This document shows positions 1 to 8,194 of a stretch of 25,871 bases of DNA, one piece after another. The notes beneath the pieces are model-generated. The model saw only the letters and a list, made by a program, of their open reading frames with translations, did not search any database and was not told the DNA's origin. Numbering within the stretch: the stretch's first letter is position 1; every line of letters begins with the position of its first letter. Location of the stretch: positions 1 through 25,871 of the forward strand of contig CAAFNG010000184.1 in NCBI GenBank assembly GCA_900764225.1, written 5' to 3'. The DNA is from Lachnospiraceae bacterium (GTDB taxonomy: Bacteria; Bacillota; Clostridia; Lachnospirales; Lachnospiraceae). A program made the translations under genes and the position numbers.

Positions 1-24
1 CTCGGAGATGTGTATAAGAGACAG
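1..24. other. Nextera/Tn5 sequencing adapter remnant (not genomic)
   Basis: Bases 6-24 are exactly the 19-base Tn5 mosaic end used in Nextera libraries, and bases 1-5 (CTCGG) match the adjacent part of the Read 2 adapter. Translated from the GTG at position 10 it gives the peptide MYKRQ, a known artefact at the start of proteins predicted from untrimmed contigs. Genomic sequence begins at about base 25. Any start codon placed here is false. Confidence 0.97.
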
Positions 25-1092
25 GTATATATACTGCCGGTTCTGAAATTTATTCTGGCATTTGTTTATTTTCTCTGGATCAACAGTAATATGGGATATA
101 TGAAGCAGCTGGATAATATTTTTGTTATCCTGATCCTGGCACTGGTATGTTCGATTCTTCCCACATCTGTGATGCTGTTTATCGGATTTGTGCTTATGAT
201 CGGACATTGTTATGCTGTAAGCATGGAAGTAGCCGGATTTATGTTGGTTCTGGTCCTGTTTATGATGATCCTGTTTCTGAGATTCAGCGGATCACAGAAT
301 CTTGCGATGATTCTGACACCGCTTTCTTTTGGATACAGTGTTCCGGCGCTTCTTCCAATCGGATCCGGTCTTTTAGGCAGTGCACTTTCTTCACTTCCGG
401 CAGGATGTGGTGTAGTGATTTATTATTTTATCCGTTTTGTGCATACACAGTCTGCTGCATTAAGTGATCCGGATACAGAGATTGCGGCCAAAATTAAGCT
501 GCTTTCTGACGGACTTGTACAGAACTGGGCAATGTGGATTACAGTGGTTGCGTTTGTTGCAGTTGTTCTTCTGGTGAACCTTCTGAGAACACGTTCTTTT
601 GACTATGCATGGAGGATTGCAATTATCGCAGGTGGTGTGACTTATATTCTGGTCATCCTTGCCGGAGATTTCTGCTTTGATGTGACAGTGTCCATGGTTC
701 CGATGATTATTTCTACAGTGATTTCAGTTCTCATTGGGTTTGTGATGGAATTTCTGGTATTTGGAGGAGACTACAGCAGAACAGAACGTCTGGAATATGA
801 GGATGATGAGTATTATTACTATGTAAAGGCGGTACCGAAGGCTGTTGTTGCAACTTCTGAGAGAAGCATCAAGAAGATCAATGCAGAGCCTGTACGCGAA
901 GAAAAAAAGAAAGAAGAATCTGTTCTTTCATACAACAGGAAGGACAAAAAGGAAAAACTTTCAGAACGGAAAGAACAAAAAACAGTACAGAAACCGGGGA
1001 AATTTTCAGAAAGCACAGTGATTGAAACACCGAAGGAGGTTGATGAGATCGACTTCGAGAAACAGCTTGAAGAGTCACTGAAAGATCTTTAA
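25..1092 (+). CDS. Polytopic membrane protein with charged C-terminal tail, 5' truncated
   Basis: Function unknown. The reading frame enters from the contig edge, so the true N-terminus is missing; the apparent start at base 10 is adapter. About 250 residues form roughly seven or eight hydrophobic segments with short loops. A highly charged, probably cytoplasmic tail of about 100 residues follows. The tail opens with an acidic and tyrosine-rich patch (EDDEYYYY), passes through a Lys/Glu-rich stretch and ends in an acidic helix (DFEKQLEESLKDL). No catalytic motif is visible. The gene lies 52 bp upstream of cdaA in the same direction. A link to the CdaA/CdaR membrane complex is possible but rests only on position. 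Transporter annotations sometimes given to such proteins have no support here. Confidence 0.8.
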   Translation, partial: VYILPVLKFILAFVYFLWINSNMGYMKQLDNIFVILILALVCSILPTSVMLFIGFVLMIGHCYAVSMEVAGFMLVLVLFMMILFLRFSGSQNLAMILTPLSFGYSVPALLPIGSGLLGSALSSLPAGCGVVIYYFIRFVHTQSAALSDPDTEIAAKIKLLSDGLVQNWAMWITVVAFVAVVLLVNLLRTRSFDYAWRIAIIAGGVTYILVILAGDFCFDVTVSMVPMIISTVISVLIGFVMEFLVFGGDYSRTERLEYEDDEYYYYVKAVPKAVVATSERSIKKINAEPVREEKKKEESVLSYNRKDKKEKLSERKEQKTVQKPGKFSESTVIETPKEVDEIDFEKQLEESLKDL

Positions 1093-1144
1093 GTCATTGG
1101 TAAGATAGTTTCTTTTAAATGGATCGGGAAGAAAGGAGGAAGTT

Positions 1145-2029
1145 ATGCAGAATATTCTTGCAATTCTTGGCGAATATATCGGAAAGATTACCTTGCCGGG
1201 AATTGGAGTGATAGATATTATTGAGATTGGACTGATTTCCTTTTTTGTATATCAGTTTATGGCTTGGATCAAATTTACTAGGGCGTACACACTGCTGAAA
1301 GGTATTCTGGTAGTGCTTGCTTTTATCCTGATCGCATATATATTTAAGATGAATACGATTCTGTGGATATTCCGGAATCTGGCCAATGTCCTGGTAATTG
1401 GTGTGATTGTAATCTTTCAGCCGGAGCTTCGACGGGCTCTGGAACAGCTCGGACAGAAGAAAATTGTTTCAACTATTATTCCGTTTGATACAGGCAGGGA
1501 AGTAAAAGAACGATTTAACGATAAGACAATCAATGAACTGGTCAAAGCCTGCTTTGATATGGGAGAGGTTAAGACGGGTGCACTGATCGTTATTGAAAAG
1601 GAGATACGTCTGGATGAGTATATCCGCACAGGTATCAATATTGATGGTATTCTTACCAGTCAGCTTCTGATTAATATTTTTGAGCATAATACACCCCTTC
1701 ATGACGGTGCGGTAATCGTCAGAGGAAATCGGGTAGTAGCTGCAACTTGTTATCTGCCGCTTTCAGATAATATGGAACTGAGCAAGCAGTTGGGAACAAG
1801 GCACAGAGCAGGAGTAGGCATCAGTGAGACTACGGATTCCCTTACGATCATTGTTTCCGAGGAGACAGGGCAGGTTTCTGTTGCACAGGAAGGAACTCTT
1901 TCCAGGGGCCTCAACAGTAAGCAGTTAAGAGAAGTACTTGTTTCTGCCCAGAATAAGAAGGTGGTTGATAATAACAAACTGAGAAGTCTGCTGAAAGGGA
2001 GAGTGAAACATGAAGAAAAATCTGACTAA
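1145..2029 (+). CDS. cdaA: Diadenylate cyclase CdaA (c-di-AMP synthase)
   Basis: This membrane-bound enzyme condenses two ATP into cyclic di-AMP, which controls potassium and osmolyte balance and cell-wall homeostasis. About 90 N-terminal residues carry three hydrophobic segments, and the DAC (DisA_N) catalytic domain follows. Both family motifs are intact: DGA at residues 187-189 (in LHDGAVIV) and RHR at 219-221 (in GTRHRAGVG). The length of 294 residues is normal for CdaA, which is typically about 270-290. A strong GGAGGA site ends 4-6 bases before the ATG. The 3' end overlaps the start of the YbbR gene by 20 bp, which implies coupled translation. This is the usual cdaA-cdaR pairing of Firmicutes, but the commonly linked glmM is not downstream here. 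Confidence 0.97.
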   Translation: MQNILAILGEYIGKITLPGIGVIDIIEIGLISFFVYQFMAWIKFTRAYTLLKGILVVLAFILIAYIFKMNTILWIFRNLANVLVIGVIVIFQPELRRALEQLGQKKIVSTIIPFDTGREVKERFNDKTINELVKACFDMGEVKTGALIVIEKEIRLDEYIRTGINIDGILTSQLLINIFEHNTPLHDGAVIVRGNRVVAATCYLPLSDNMELSKQLGTRHRAGVGISETTDSLTIIVSEETGQVSVAQEGTLSRGLNSKQLREVLVSAQNKKVVDNNKLRSLLKGRVKHEEKSD

Positions 2030-3314
2030 GAATATCCCTTTGAAGATTATGTCTGTTATAGTTGGTATTCTGGTCTGGCTGATCGTGGTAAATGTGGATA
2101 ATCCTATTGTTACAAAAGGCTTCGTGATCACAGATGTGCAGATTATCAATGAAGCCTATGTTGACCAGCTTGGTCAGATGGTCATGCAGGATGACAGAGA
2201 AAATTCAGTACGTGTTTATATTACAGGTGAGCGAAAAACAGTCAATCGTCTCACCTCAAGTGATATTAAGGCAGTTGCGGATCTGCAGCAGGCGGAATCC
2301 ATAGATACAGATCCTGTGATGATTCCGATTGTAGCTACGTGTCAGGGAATACTTCCGGAGAACATAAAAGTATCTCCACAGAATCTGAGTGTTCATCTGG
2401 AAAAAAAGGTCACTAAGGAATTTGCAATCAATGTAAGCAGCGGTGACAGCAAAGCTGCACAGGGAATGGAAATTGCTTCTCTTACAGCCAATCCGGAAAA
2501 AGTCCGGGTTACAGGACCGGAATCACTTGTTGGTAAAATAGATGGTGTGAGTGTAGATGTGAGTTCAAAGGTGGATGGAATTGCACAGGATACTACGATC
2601 ACAGATGCTGAGATGACTATTACAGATAAGAATCAGGACACACTTTCATCTAATTCCATGAGTTATCTTAAATTTGATAATAACGGAAAGGTCAATGTTA
2701 CAGCGAAACTCTGGAAGGTACGATCTGATATAAGAATCAGTGCCGGATATACAGGTGAGCCGGCGGAGGGTTACACAGTAGACAGTGTTACTACTGTTCC
2801 GGAGACTTTCAGTGTGGCCGGCAGTGAGGAAGCTCTCAATAATCTGAAACTTCAGGGAAATACAATTTATCTTGACAATGAAAACGTAGATATTTCCGGA
2901 AAGAGCAATGATGTTGAGAAGAAGATAAATTTGGCGGAGTTGCTTCCGGAAGGTCTGAAGCTGACATCAGGTTCAAGTGAGGATCTGTGGATAACAGTTA
3001 ATATTTTGCCTGAGGGCAGCAAGATATACAGTTTCCCTACAGAAGATATTAAAGTAAAAAATCTGCCGGATGATCTGCAGATGGCTTTTGAAGTAGCGGA
3101 TGTGGAATTGAAAGTGCAGGCTGAAGATGGTGATCTTTCAAAATTTAACCTGAAATCAGTGAGTGCATCACTTTCTATGGACGATTGGGAAGAAGGAAGC
3201 TATGAAGTACCGATTAAGGTTAATCTGCCGGACGGCTATAAGCTTCTGGAAAAAGCGACTGCTGAGATCAAAGTTTCAAAGGTTTCCAATGCGGATGCCG
3301 AAAACAGTCAATAG
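2010..3314 (+). CDS. cdaR: YbbR-domain protein, CdaA regulator CdaR
   Basis: CdaR-type proteins are anchored to the membrane by one N-terminal helix, carry several extracellular YbbR domains, and bind and modulate CdaA. Residues 10-28 form a single hydrophobic segment after a Lys-rich start (MKKNLTKNIP). The rest, about 400 residues, is beta-rich and hydrophilic. It contains recurring YbbR features such as V-x-V-TGPESLVGKIDGV and VAGSEEALNNL, which suggests three to four tandem YbbR domains. The start lies inside the end of cdaA, a 20 bp overlap. The assignment rests on the domain pattern and on the conserved neighbour; direct regulation of this CdaA is inferred. Confidence 0.92.
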   Translation: MKKNLTKNIPLKIMSVIVGILVWLIVVNVDNPIVTKGFVITDVQIINEAYVDQLGQMVMQDDRENSVRVYITGERKTVNRLTSSDIKAVADLQQAESIDTDPVMIPIVATCQGILPENIKVSPQNLSVHLEKKVTKEFAINVSSGDSKAAQGMEIASLTANPEKVRVTGPESLVGKIDGVSVDVSSKVDGIAQDTTITDAEMTITDKNQDTLSSNSMSYLKFDNNGKVNVTAKLWKVRSDIRISAGYTGEPAEGYTVDSVTTVPETFSVAGSEEALNNLKLQGNTIYLDNENVDISGKSNDVEKKINLAELLPEGLKLTSGSSEDLWITVNILPEGSKIYSFPTEDIKVKNLPDDLQMAFEVADVELKVQAEDGDLSKFNLKSVSASLSMDDWEEGSYEVPIKVNLPDGYKLLEKATAEIKVSKVSNADAENSQ

Positions 3315-3346
3315 TAGATGAAGAACAGGTATAGGAGACAGCAGAA

Positions 3347-3610
3347 ATGTTAAGTTGTAAAGTAACGGTCAGAAACCCGTCAGGGCTTCATCTCCGCCCC
3401 GCCGGACTTTTATGTGGTGAGGCGATTAAATATAAGTCTTCTGTAACATTTCAGTATGATGGAGGCACGGCAAATGCCAAGAGTGTACTAAGTGTTCTGG
3501 GAGCTTGTGTGAAAAGAGGGGATGATATCACTCTGATCTGTGACGGTGAGGATGAGCAGGAGGCCATAAATGCGCTTGCGGCTCTTATCGAGAGCGGATT
3601 GGGCGAATGA
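3347..3610 (+). CDS. HPr family phosphocarrier protein
   Basis: HPr carries phosphate from enzyme I to sugar permeases. In Firmicutes it is also phosphorylated on Ser46 by HPr kinase to act with CcpA in carbon catabolite control. The 87-residue length is typical. The active-site segment NPSGLHLRPAG places the phosphorylatable His at residue 15 and the conserved Arg at 17. Ser46 is present in NAKSVLSVLG, where the usual HPr sequence reads KSIMGVM, so the regulatory helix has diverged. An AGGAGA site lies 8 bases before the ATG. It sits 32 bp after cdaR and looks co-transcribed with cdaAR. It could be the main ptsH or a second, Crh-like copy; the retained His15 argues against a purely regulatory Crh. 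Confidence 0.93.
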   Translation: MLSCKVTVRNPSGLHLRPAGLLCGEAIKYKSSVTFQYDGGTANAKSVLSVLGACVKRGDDITLICDGEDEQEAINALAALIESGLGE

Positions 3611-3628
3611 TGCCGTGACTGATATATT
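3599..3628 (+). promoter_or_regulatory. Possible extended -10 promoter before the L,D-transpeptidase gene
   Basis: TGaTATATT at 3620-3628 is an extended -10 element, with five of six bases matching TATAAT. A weak -35 (TTGGGC at 3599-3604) lies 18 bp upstream and overlaps the end of the HPr gene. The gap between HPr and the next gene is 57 bp, and no terminator is visible in it, so read-through from cdaAR is equally possible. Confidence 0.35.
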
Positions 3629-3667
3629 AATAAACCACTATGGTGAGGAGAAGCAGGAGGGATTATT

Positions 3668-6496
3668 GTGAAGAGAAGAGTTGTGGCAATGCTACTCAGC
3701 CTTACATTATGTATGGGTGGCACACTGGAGGCAGGAGCGACAGCTTTAAGCACTCCGGATGTACAGGTAGCAGCTGAATCAGATCTGGGAGCAGATAGTT
3801 TCAGCGATGAAACGACAGAAAATGAACAGCAGCCTCAGATGGATGGGAACGATGTGGCTGAAGATGACACTGAGGTGACAGTTACACCGGAAATAACAGA
3901 AGCGCCAGAGGAACCAGAGCAACCGGAAATTACGGAGGCCCCGGAAGTAACAGAGACCCCTGAGAACACAGAGACACCGGAGATTACAGTTACCCCGGAA
4001 GTAACAGAAGCTCCGGAAGTACCGGAGGAACCGGAGACCACAGTTACCCCGGAAGTAACAGAGACCCCTGAGAACACAGAGACACCGGAAACAACGAAAA
4101 TACCTGAAGCGACAAAAGCGCCACAGGTTACGGTAACACCGGCTGCTGATGCTGAGAAACTGAAGATTGCGTCTGATAAAAAGACAGTAGATAAAGGAAA
4201 TGCAGATATTGCATCTGCGACAGGCGCATCTGTCGTAAATGGTGTTGTTGAAGCAAAGACCAGTGACTGGGTAAATGAGGGTGATGGTCTTTACAGACTT
4301 CGCAAAAAGAAAGTATCTGATGATATGGTACCGGAAGGAAAGACATCTGGAAATACTGCAGAATCAGAAGATGTGGATACTTTGTCAGAAGATACAGAAC
4401 AGCAGGCTGTTGTAACAGAAGATTCCGAAAATACAACAGAAGAAGCAGGGGAAACTACGGATGATGTAGAAGAAATGACCCTGGATAACGGAGATGCAGT
4501 ACCGGCAGAAGAGAGCACTCCGGCTGAAGCAGCTGCAACAGCTGCAACTGTTGAAGACAGTTACTTTACGGCACAGGATGGACTCCTTAAGATTAAAACC
4601 AATGGACATACCGGATATTATCTTTTTAATGAAGACGGCTACCTGGTAACAGGAAGAATGAGCCGTGAGCCGGGAACAGCCGGATATACCGGAACACAGA
4701 AAGTAGAATGGTATTTCGTTGAGAAAAGTAAGGCAACTTTATATTCAGACAGTCAGGGAAAAGCGATTACACCGTGGACATCCAACCTGGGACAGCAGAA
4801 GAAGAAGTACTGGCTGTGGACAGGAACTATGTTCCGTTATTATAATGCAAATGGAAACTTTACCTCTGTGGCAGCACTGAAGATTTCCGGTAAGCTTCAG
4901 AAGATTGGCAGTGATTATTATACACTGGATGGAAATGGCAAACCGTATACCGGAATTAAGAAACTTAAAGCAGGTTCTGAAACATTTGAGTACTATTTCC
5001 AGCCAGCCCAGAGTAAGGAAGATATTCCAGGAAAACTCTTCTACAGTGGCTGGATGTATTACAAAAACAGTAAAGGACAGAAACGTTTTATTTACTGCAG
5101 CCCCAAGTCATCTACAATTGGCCAGGTTATGAAGCACGGGGTTTATGTATCCAAGGTAATGTCAAAAACCAATACATTTATGCTTAATGCGAATGGTTAT
5201 GTGCTTAAGAATACTATGGCCAAGGCACAGAATAATGCTTATTATATTACAGATTCCAAGGGACATATTATTAAAGAAAAACTTGTGAAATATAAAGGAT
5301 ACAGGTATTATTTCGGAAGTGCAGGAAGAAGAGCCACATGGAAGAATCTCTGGCACAGCTGCCCGGGAGCATCCGGACACTACTACTATTTCGGAAGTGT
5401 AGCGGGAAGAGTTGTTGAGAAAAAAGGCTGGCAGAGGGTTGTAAACGGCAAGGGACAGTTTTACGGATGGTTCTATTTTAACAATAGCGGTAATAACTAT
5501 AAAAATCAGATGATTACCGTTGGCAGCTCAAAGAAGAGCTATTATTTCACAAAAACAGGTAAACTGGCCAGCGGCATTACAAAGATCAATAATAGATATT
5601 ACTTCTTTGCAACATCCAATTCCAATAGTCACAGAGGATGGCTGTACAAAAATACACTGATTCGTTATAAAAACAATTGGTACTATGCAAACAAGGCAGG
5701 TATTCTGAGAAAAAATGGCTGGCAGAAAGTCGGAAAATACTGGTATTATCTGAGTAACTATAAAGTTGTGACCAACAAGTCCATAAAGCATGGCAAAGTC
5801 AGCGGACGTCTGGACAGCCAGGGACGTTTCTCAACAGGATGGGTAGTTGTCAGTGACTATAATAATAAAGTAAGATATATTGATCCGGACAGTGGTGATA
5901 AATATCTGACAAGTACAAGTCGATGGATTGATGGTAAGCTGTATTATTTTGACAGAAATGGATATCGTCGCAATGATGTAAGTTCTATTTATGGCGGACC
6001 ATATTATCTTGAAGTTGACAAGACGAATGGTGTTATGACAGTATACACAGACTACAGCAAAAAAATTCCGGTTAAGACAATTCGTGTTTCCGTCGGACTT
6101 TCCGGTACACCTACATGGGATGGTACATACGGACTTAGTCGTAGCCTGAGATGGCAGCCTTTAATGGGACCATCCTGGGGACAGTATGGAACTCATGTTG
6201 ATGGCTGTGGACAGGGAGGAATTTTTATCCATTCTGTAGCAGGTGGAACACGGAGCGTTTATAACCTTCCGGCCGGGGAATATATGAAGCTTGGAAATCC
6301 GGCATCTCATGGATGTATTCGTGTTTGTGTTGCAGATGCAAAATGGGTATATGAAAGATGCGATGGTTCAACAATTCATATCTACAGCAGCGGCAAATAC
6401 AGCAATAATGAAGCCTTTAAGGGTCCATTAGGCCGTAAGCCAATTACACCATTGCGTGGATCACAGAATTTTGACCCAACAGATCCGGCAGTATAA
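3668..6496 (+). CDS. Secreted L,D-transpeptidase (YkuD) with cell-wall-binding repeats
   Basis: YkuD enzymes cross-link peptidoglycan 3-3, or attach proteins, through a catalytic cysteine. Domain order: signal peptide (about residues 1-26, ending GATA/L); Pro/Thr/Glu-rich linker with TPEVTEAPE-type units (about 65-155); acidic low-complexity region (to about 295); many aromatic and glycine-rich wall-binding repeats of the type GWxxxxGKxYYxxxxG (about 296-770); and a YkuD domain (about 778-917). The catalytic motif SHGCIR is intact, with His881 and Cys883, and an upstream IHS (in IFIHSVAGG). The start is a GTG with AGGAGG seven bases upstream. At 942 residues it is large for the family because of the repeats. 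A terminator follows the stop codon. Enzyme class is secure; the ligand of the repeats (choline or another wall polymer) is not known. Confidence 0.93.
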   Translation: MKRRVVAMLLSLTLCMGGTLEAGATALSTPDVQVAAESDLGADSFSDETTENEQQPQMDGNDVAEDDTEVTVTPEITEAPEEPEQPEITEAPEVTETPENTETPEITVTPEVTEAPEVPEEPETTVTPEVTETPENTETPETTKIPEATKAPQVTVTPAADAEKLKIASDKKTVDKGNADIASATGASVVNGVVEAKTSDWVNEGDGLYRLRKKKVSDDMVPEGKTSGNTAESEDVDTLSEDTEQQAVVTEDSENTTEEAGETTDDVEEMTLDNGDAVPAEESTPAEAAATAATVEDSYFTAQDGLLKIKTNGHTGYYLFNEDGYLVTGRMSREPGTAGYTGTQKVEWYFVEKSKATLYSDSQGKAITPWTSNLGQQKKKYWLWTGTMFRYYNANGNFTSVAALKISGKLQKIGSDYYTLDGNGKPYTGIKKLKAGSETFEYYFQPAQSKEDIPGKLFYSGWMYYKNSKGQKRFIYCSPKSSTIGQVMKHGVYVSKVMSKTNTFMLNANGYVLKNTMAKAQNNAYYITDSKGHIIKEKLVKYKGYRYYFGSAGRRATWKNLWHSCPGASGHYYYFGSVAGRVVEKKGWQRVVNGKGQFYGWFYFNNSGNNYKNQMITVGSSKKSYYFTKTGKLASGITKINNRYYFFATSNSNSHRGWLYKNTLIRYKNNWYYANKAGILRKNGWQKVGKYWYYLSNYKVVTNKSIKHGKVSGRLDSQGRFSTGWVVVSDYNNKVRYIDPDSGDKYLTSTSRWIDGKLYYFDRNGYRRNDVSSIYGGPYYLEVDKTNGVMTVYTDYSKKIPVKTIRVSVGLSGTPTWDGTYGLSRSLRWQPLMGPSWGQYGTHVDGCGQGGIFIHSVAGGTRSVYNLPAGEYMKLGNPASHGCIRVCVADAKWVYERCDGSTIHIYSSGKYSNNEAFKGPLGRKPITPLRGSQNFDPTDPAV
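3939..4089 (+). repeat. Coding direct repeat in the Pro/Thr/Glu linker
   Basis: A 43-base segment beginning CCCCGGAAGTAACAGAGACC occurs at 3939-3981 and again, identical, at 4047-4089. The offset is 108 bp (36 codons), so slippage or recombination would add or remove 36 residues in frame. Shorter related units (GTTACCCCGGAAGTAACAGA and degenerate TPE-coding triplets) fill the space between. Confidence 0.9.
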
Positions 6497-6520
6497 TATT
6501 TTTGGGCAGTAGCATAAAGT

Positions 6521-6571
6521 AAAAGGCAGACCGGTGTCCGGCTATATGATAGCTGGCACCGGCCTTTTTCT
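6521..6571 (+). terminator. Factor-independent terminator after the L,D-transpeptidase gene
   Basis: An A-rich start (AAAAGGC) leads into an imperfect hairpin whose outer stem pairs CCGGTG (6531-6536) with CACCGG (6557-6562). The inner stem is partial, with a loop around TATATGATA. CCTTTTT follows at 6563-6569. It lies 25 bases after the stop codon and before the next promoter. The A-run opposite the T-run means it might work on both strands, but no gene converges here. Confidence 0.88.
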
Positions 6572-6582
6572 GTATATATGGC

Positions 6583-6611
6583 TTTACTTTCTATTTGCCA
6601 GTCTGTATAAT
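6583..6611 (+). promoter_or_regulatory. Sigma-A-type promoter of the GH25-led transcription unit
   Basis: A perfect -10 hexamer TATAAT (6606-6611) has TTTACT (6583-6588, four of six bases of TTGACA) exactly 17 bp upstream. It follows a terminator directly and lies 47 bases before the GH25 start codon. No other convincing promoter was seen downstream, so it may drive the whole set of closely spaced genes that follow. No operator or riboswitch structure was recognised in the leader. Confidence 0.72.
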
Positions 6612-6658
6612 GAAAAATATGAAAAAATAGACAAAAATTTACAGGGAAGGAATACGAA

Positions 6659-8194
6659 ATGAGAGATTGGAAGAAGTGGCTTGCTGCTGGTTGCATGGCA
6701 GTATTGCTGGGGATTGGAACAATAGGGACTACAGCGATGGCGATGGGAGGCGGCGGAGTAGACCGAAGTGAGGCTGTTGCACAGGAAGAAAAAGTTCCTC
6801 TTGGAAAGGCAACACAGAGTTCCAGCTCCAGAGCGTGGAAAAAGATCAATGGGATCTGCTATAACGGAAGCGGACAGAAGCTGGAAGGAGCTATCACACG
6901 TGGAATTGATGTTTCGGAATGGCAGGATACCATTAACTGGGCTAAAGTGAAAAAGTCAAATATAGATTTTGCTTTTATACGTATTTCATATGGCCTGAAC
7001 AGGATCGATGAAAAATATGATTATAATATGAAACAGGCAGAAAAAGCAGGAGTACCGGCCGGAACATATGTGTATAGTCTTGCAACGACGACACAGCAGG
7101 CTCTGAAAGAGGCGCAGCTTGCAATCAGAAAAATGGATGGCTATAAGGTTTCCTATCCGGTTGTTTATGATATTGAATATAGCAGAATGCGCAGTTTATC
7201 TTCTTCACAGATTGCGAATCTGGCCAAGGCTTTTTGTAATGAAGTTAAAAAGGCCGGATACTATCCAATGATTTATTGTAATACAGACTGGTATGATAAT
7301 AAGATTGACTGGAGCAAGCTTACAGGCTATGATGTATGGCTTGCACGCTATGGCGACAGAATTATGGCACCGTCTATGAAAAACTATAAATATACAATAT
7401 GGCAGTCTACAGATGGAGATGGCGGCGGATATCTGAATTCTACCAAGGGGCTTGTTGCGGGAATTCCAAGCTATTCTACTGTAGATGTTGATTTCGGATA
7501 TGTGGATTATACAAAGATTATTACACCAAGATGGTCAGCGGTTAGTACTTATAAGGCATCGACAAAACCGGATACTGCTAATAGAAGAATTGGATGGTTT
7601 ACAGAAAACGGAAAAAAATTCTATTATCTTAATGGTTCAAAGAAGACAGGCTGGGTGGAAGTAAACGGAAAAAAATATTATGTTCATAAAACTCAGGGCA
7701 TGTATAAAAATAAGCTGATTACAGACTCAAAAAAAATAGTTCGATATGTGGATAAAAACGGAGTGCTTGTCAAGAATAAATGGATTACCGTAAATGGTAA
7801 AAAATATTATTTTGACAAAAATGGACATGCATTAAAAGGCATGAAAAAAGTTGGTGGCAATTATTACTACTTCCACACTGAAAAAGCCTACATGATGAAA
7901 AATACCAAATACAAAAACAGCAATGGTGATGTGTATTATTTTGAAAATAATGGAACCATGGCTAAAAGCGTATTCTATACATGGAAGGAAAACGGTAAAA
8001 GTAATACATATTATTTCACGGGAAATGGAAAAATGCACAGATCCTGGCTGACAAGAAATGGAAAAACATGTTGTTTTGACAAGACTACAGGAATTATGTA
8101 TAAAAATTGTACAGTTAAAATGAATGGAAGAACTTATACTTTTGATAAAGACGGAAGATATGTGCGACCAACACAGAAAAAGGATGAAAAATGA
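6659..8194 (+). CDS. Secreted GH25 muramidase with C-terminal wall-binding repeats
   Basis: GH25 enzymes cleave the MurNAc-GlcNAc beta-1,4 bond of peptidoglycan. Layout: signal peptide (about 1-30, with a glycine run after AMAM), GH25 barrel (about 80-290), and aromatic/glycine wall-binding repeats (about 310-500). Catalytic landmarks are visible: GIDVSEWQ with Asp84, and the DxE pair Asp171/Glu173 in VVYDIEYS. Several tracts match the family, such as YPMIYCN and TIWQSTDGDG. The tail is basic and rich in Lys, Tyr and Asn. The start has GGGAAGG eight bases upstream. The stop overlaps the start of the next gene by 4 bp (ATGA), tying this wall hydrolase to the biosynthetic genes behind it. The repeats resemble those of the L,D-transpeptidase upstream, which suggests a shared wall ligand. 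No phage genes are nearby, so an endolysin role is unlikely. Confidence 0.94.
   Translation: MRDWKKWLAAGCMAVLLGIGTIGTTAMAMGGGGVDRSEAVAQEEKVPLGKATQSSSSRAWKKINGICYNGSGQKLEGAITRGIDVSEWQDTINWAKVKKSNIDFAFIRISYGLNRIDEKYDYNMKQAEKAGVPAGTYVYSLATTTQQALKEAQLAIRKMDGYKVSYPVVYDIEYSRMRSLSSSQIANLAKAFCNEVKKAGYYPMIYCNTDWYDNKIDWSKLTGYDVWLARYGDRIMAPSMKNYKYTIWQSTDGDGGGYLNSTKGLVAGIPSYSTVDVDFGYVDYTKIITPRWSAVSTYKASTKPDTANRRIGWFTENGKKFYYLNGSKKTGWVEVNGKKYYVHKTQGMYKNKLITDSKKIVRYVDKNGVLVKNKWITVNGKKYYFDKNGHALKGMKKVGGNYYYFHTEKAYMMKNTKYKNSNGDVYYFENNGTMAKSVFYTWKENGKSNTYYFTGNGKMHRSWLTRNGKTCCFDKTTGIMYKNCTVKMNGRTYTFDKDGRYVRPTQKKDEK

Noticed and set aside
10..24. GTG at base 10 as a start codon for the first gene
   Set aside because: It lies within the sequencing adapter, so the peptide MYKRQ is artefact.
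3870..4140. Regular TPE-coding repeats as a CRISPR array
   Set aside because: Units are in frame, degenerate, variable in length and lack spacers; they encode a Pro/Thr/Glu linker.
6382..6849. Minus-strand frame spanning the gap between the L,D-transpeptidase and GH25 genes
   Set aside because: It crosses a terminator and promoter of the + strand and overlaps the coding ends of both neighbours. No recognisable product.
6659..8194. GH25 protein as a prophage endolysin
   Set aside because: It has a signal peptide and wall-binding repeats, and its neighbours are biosynthetic genes with no holin, tail or integrase gene in the window.
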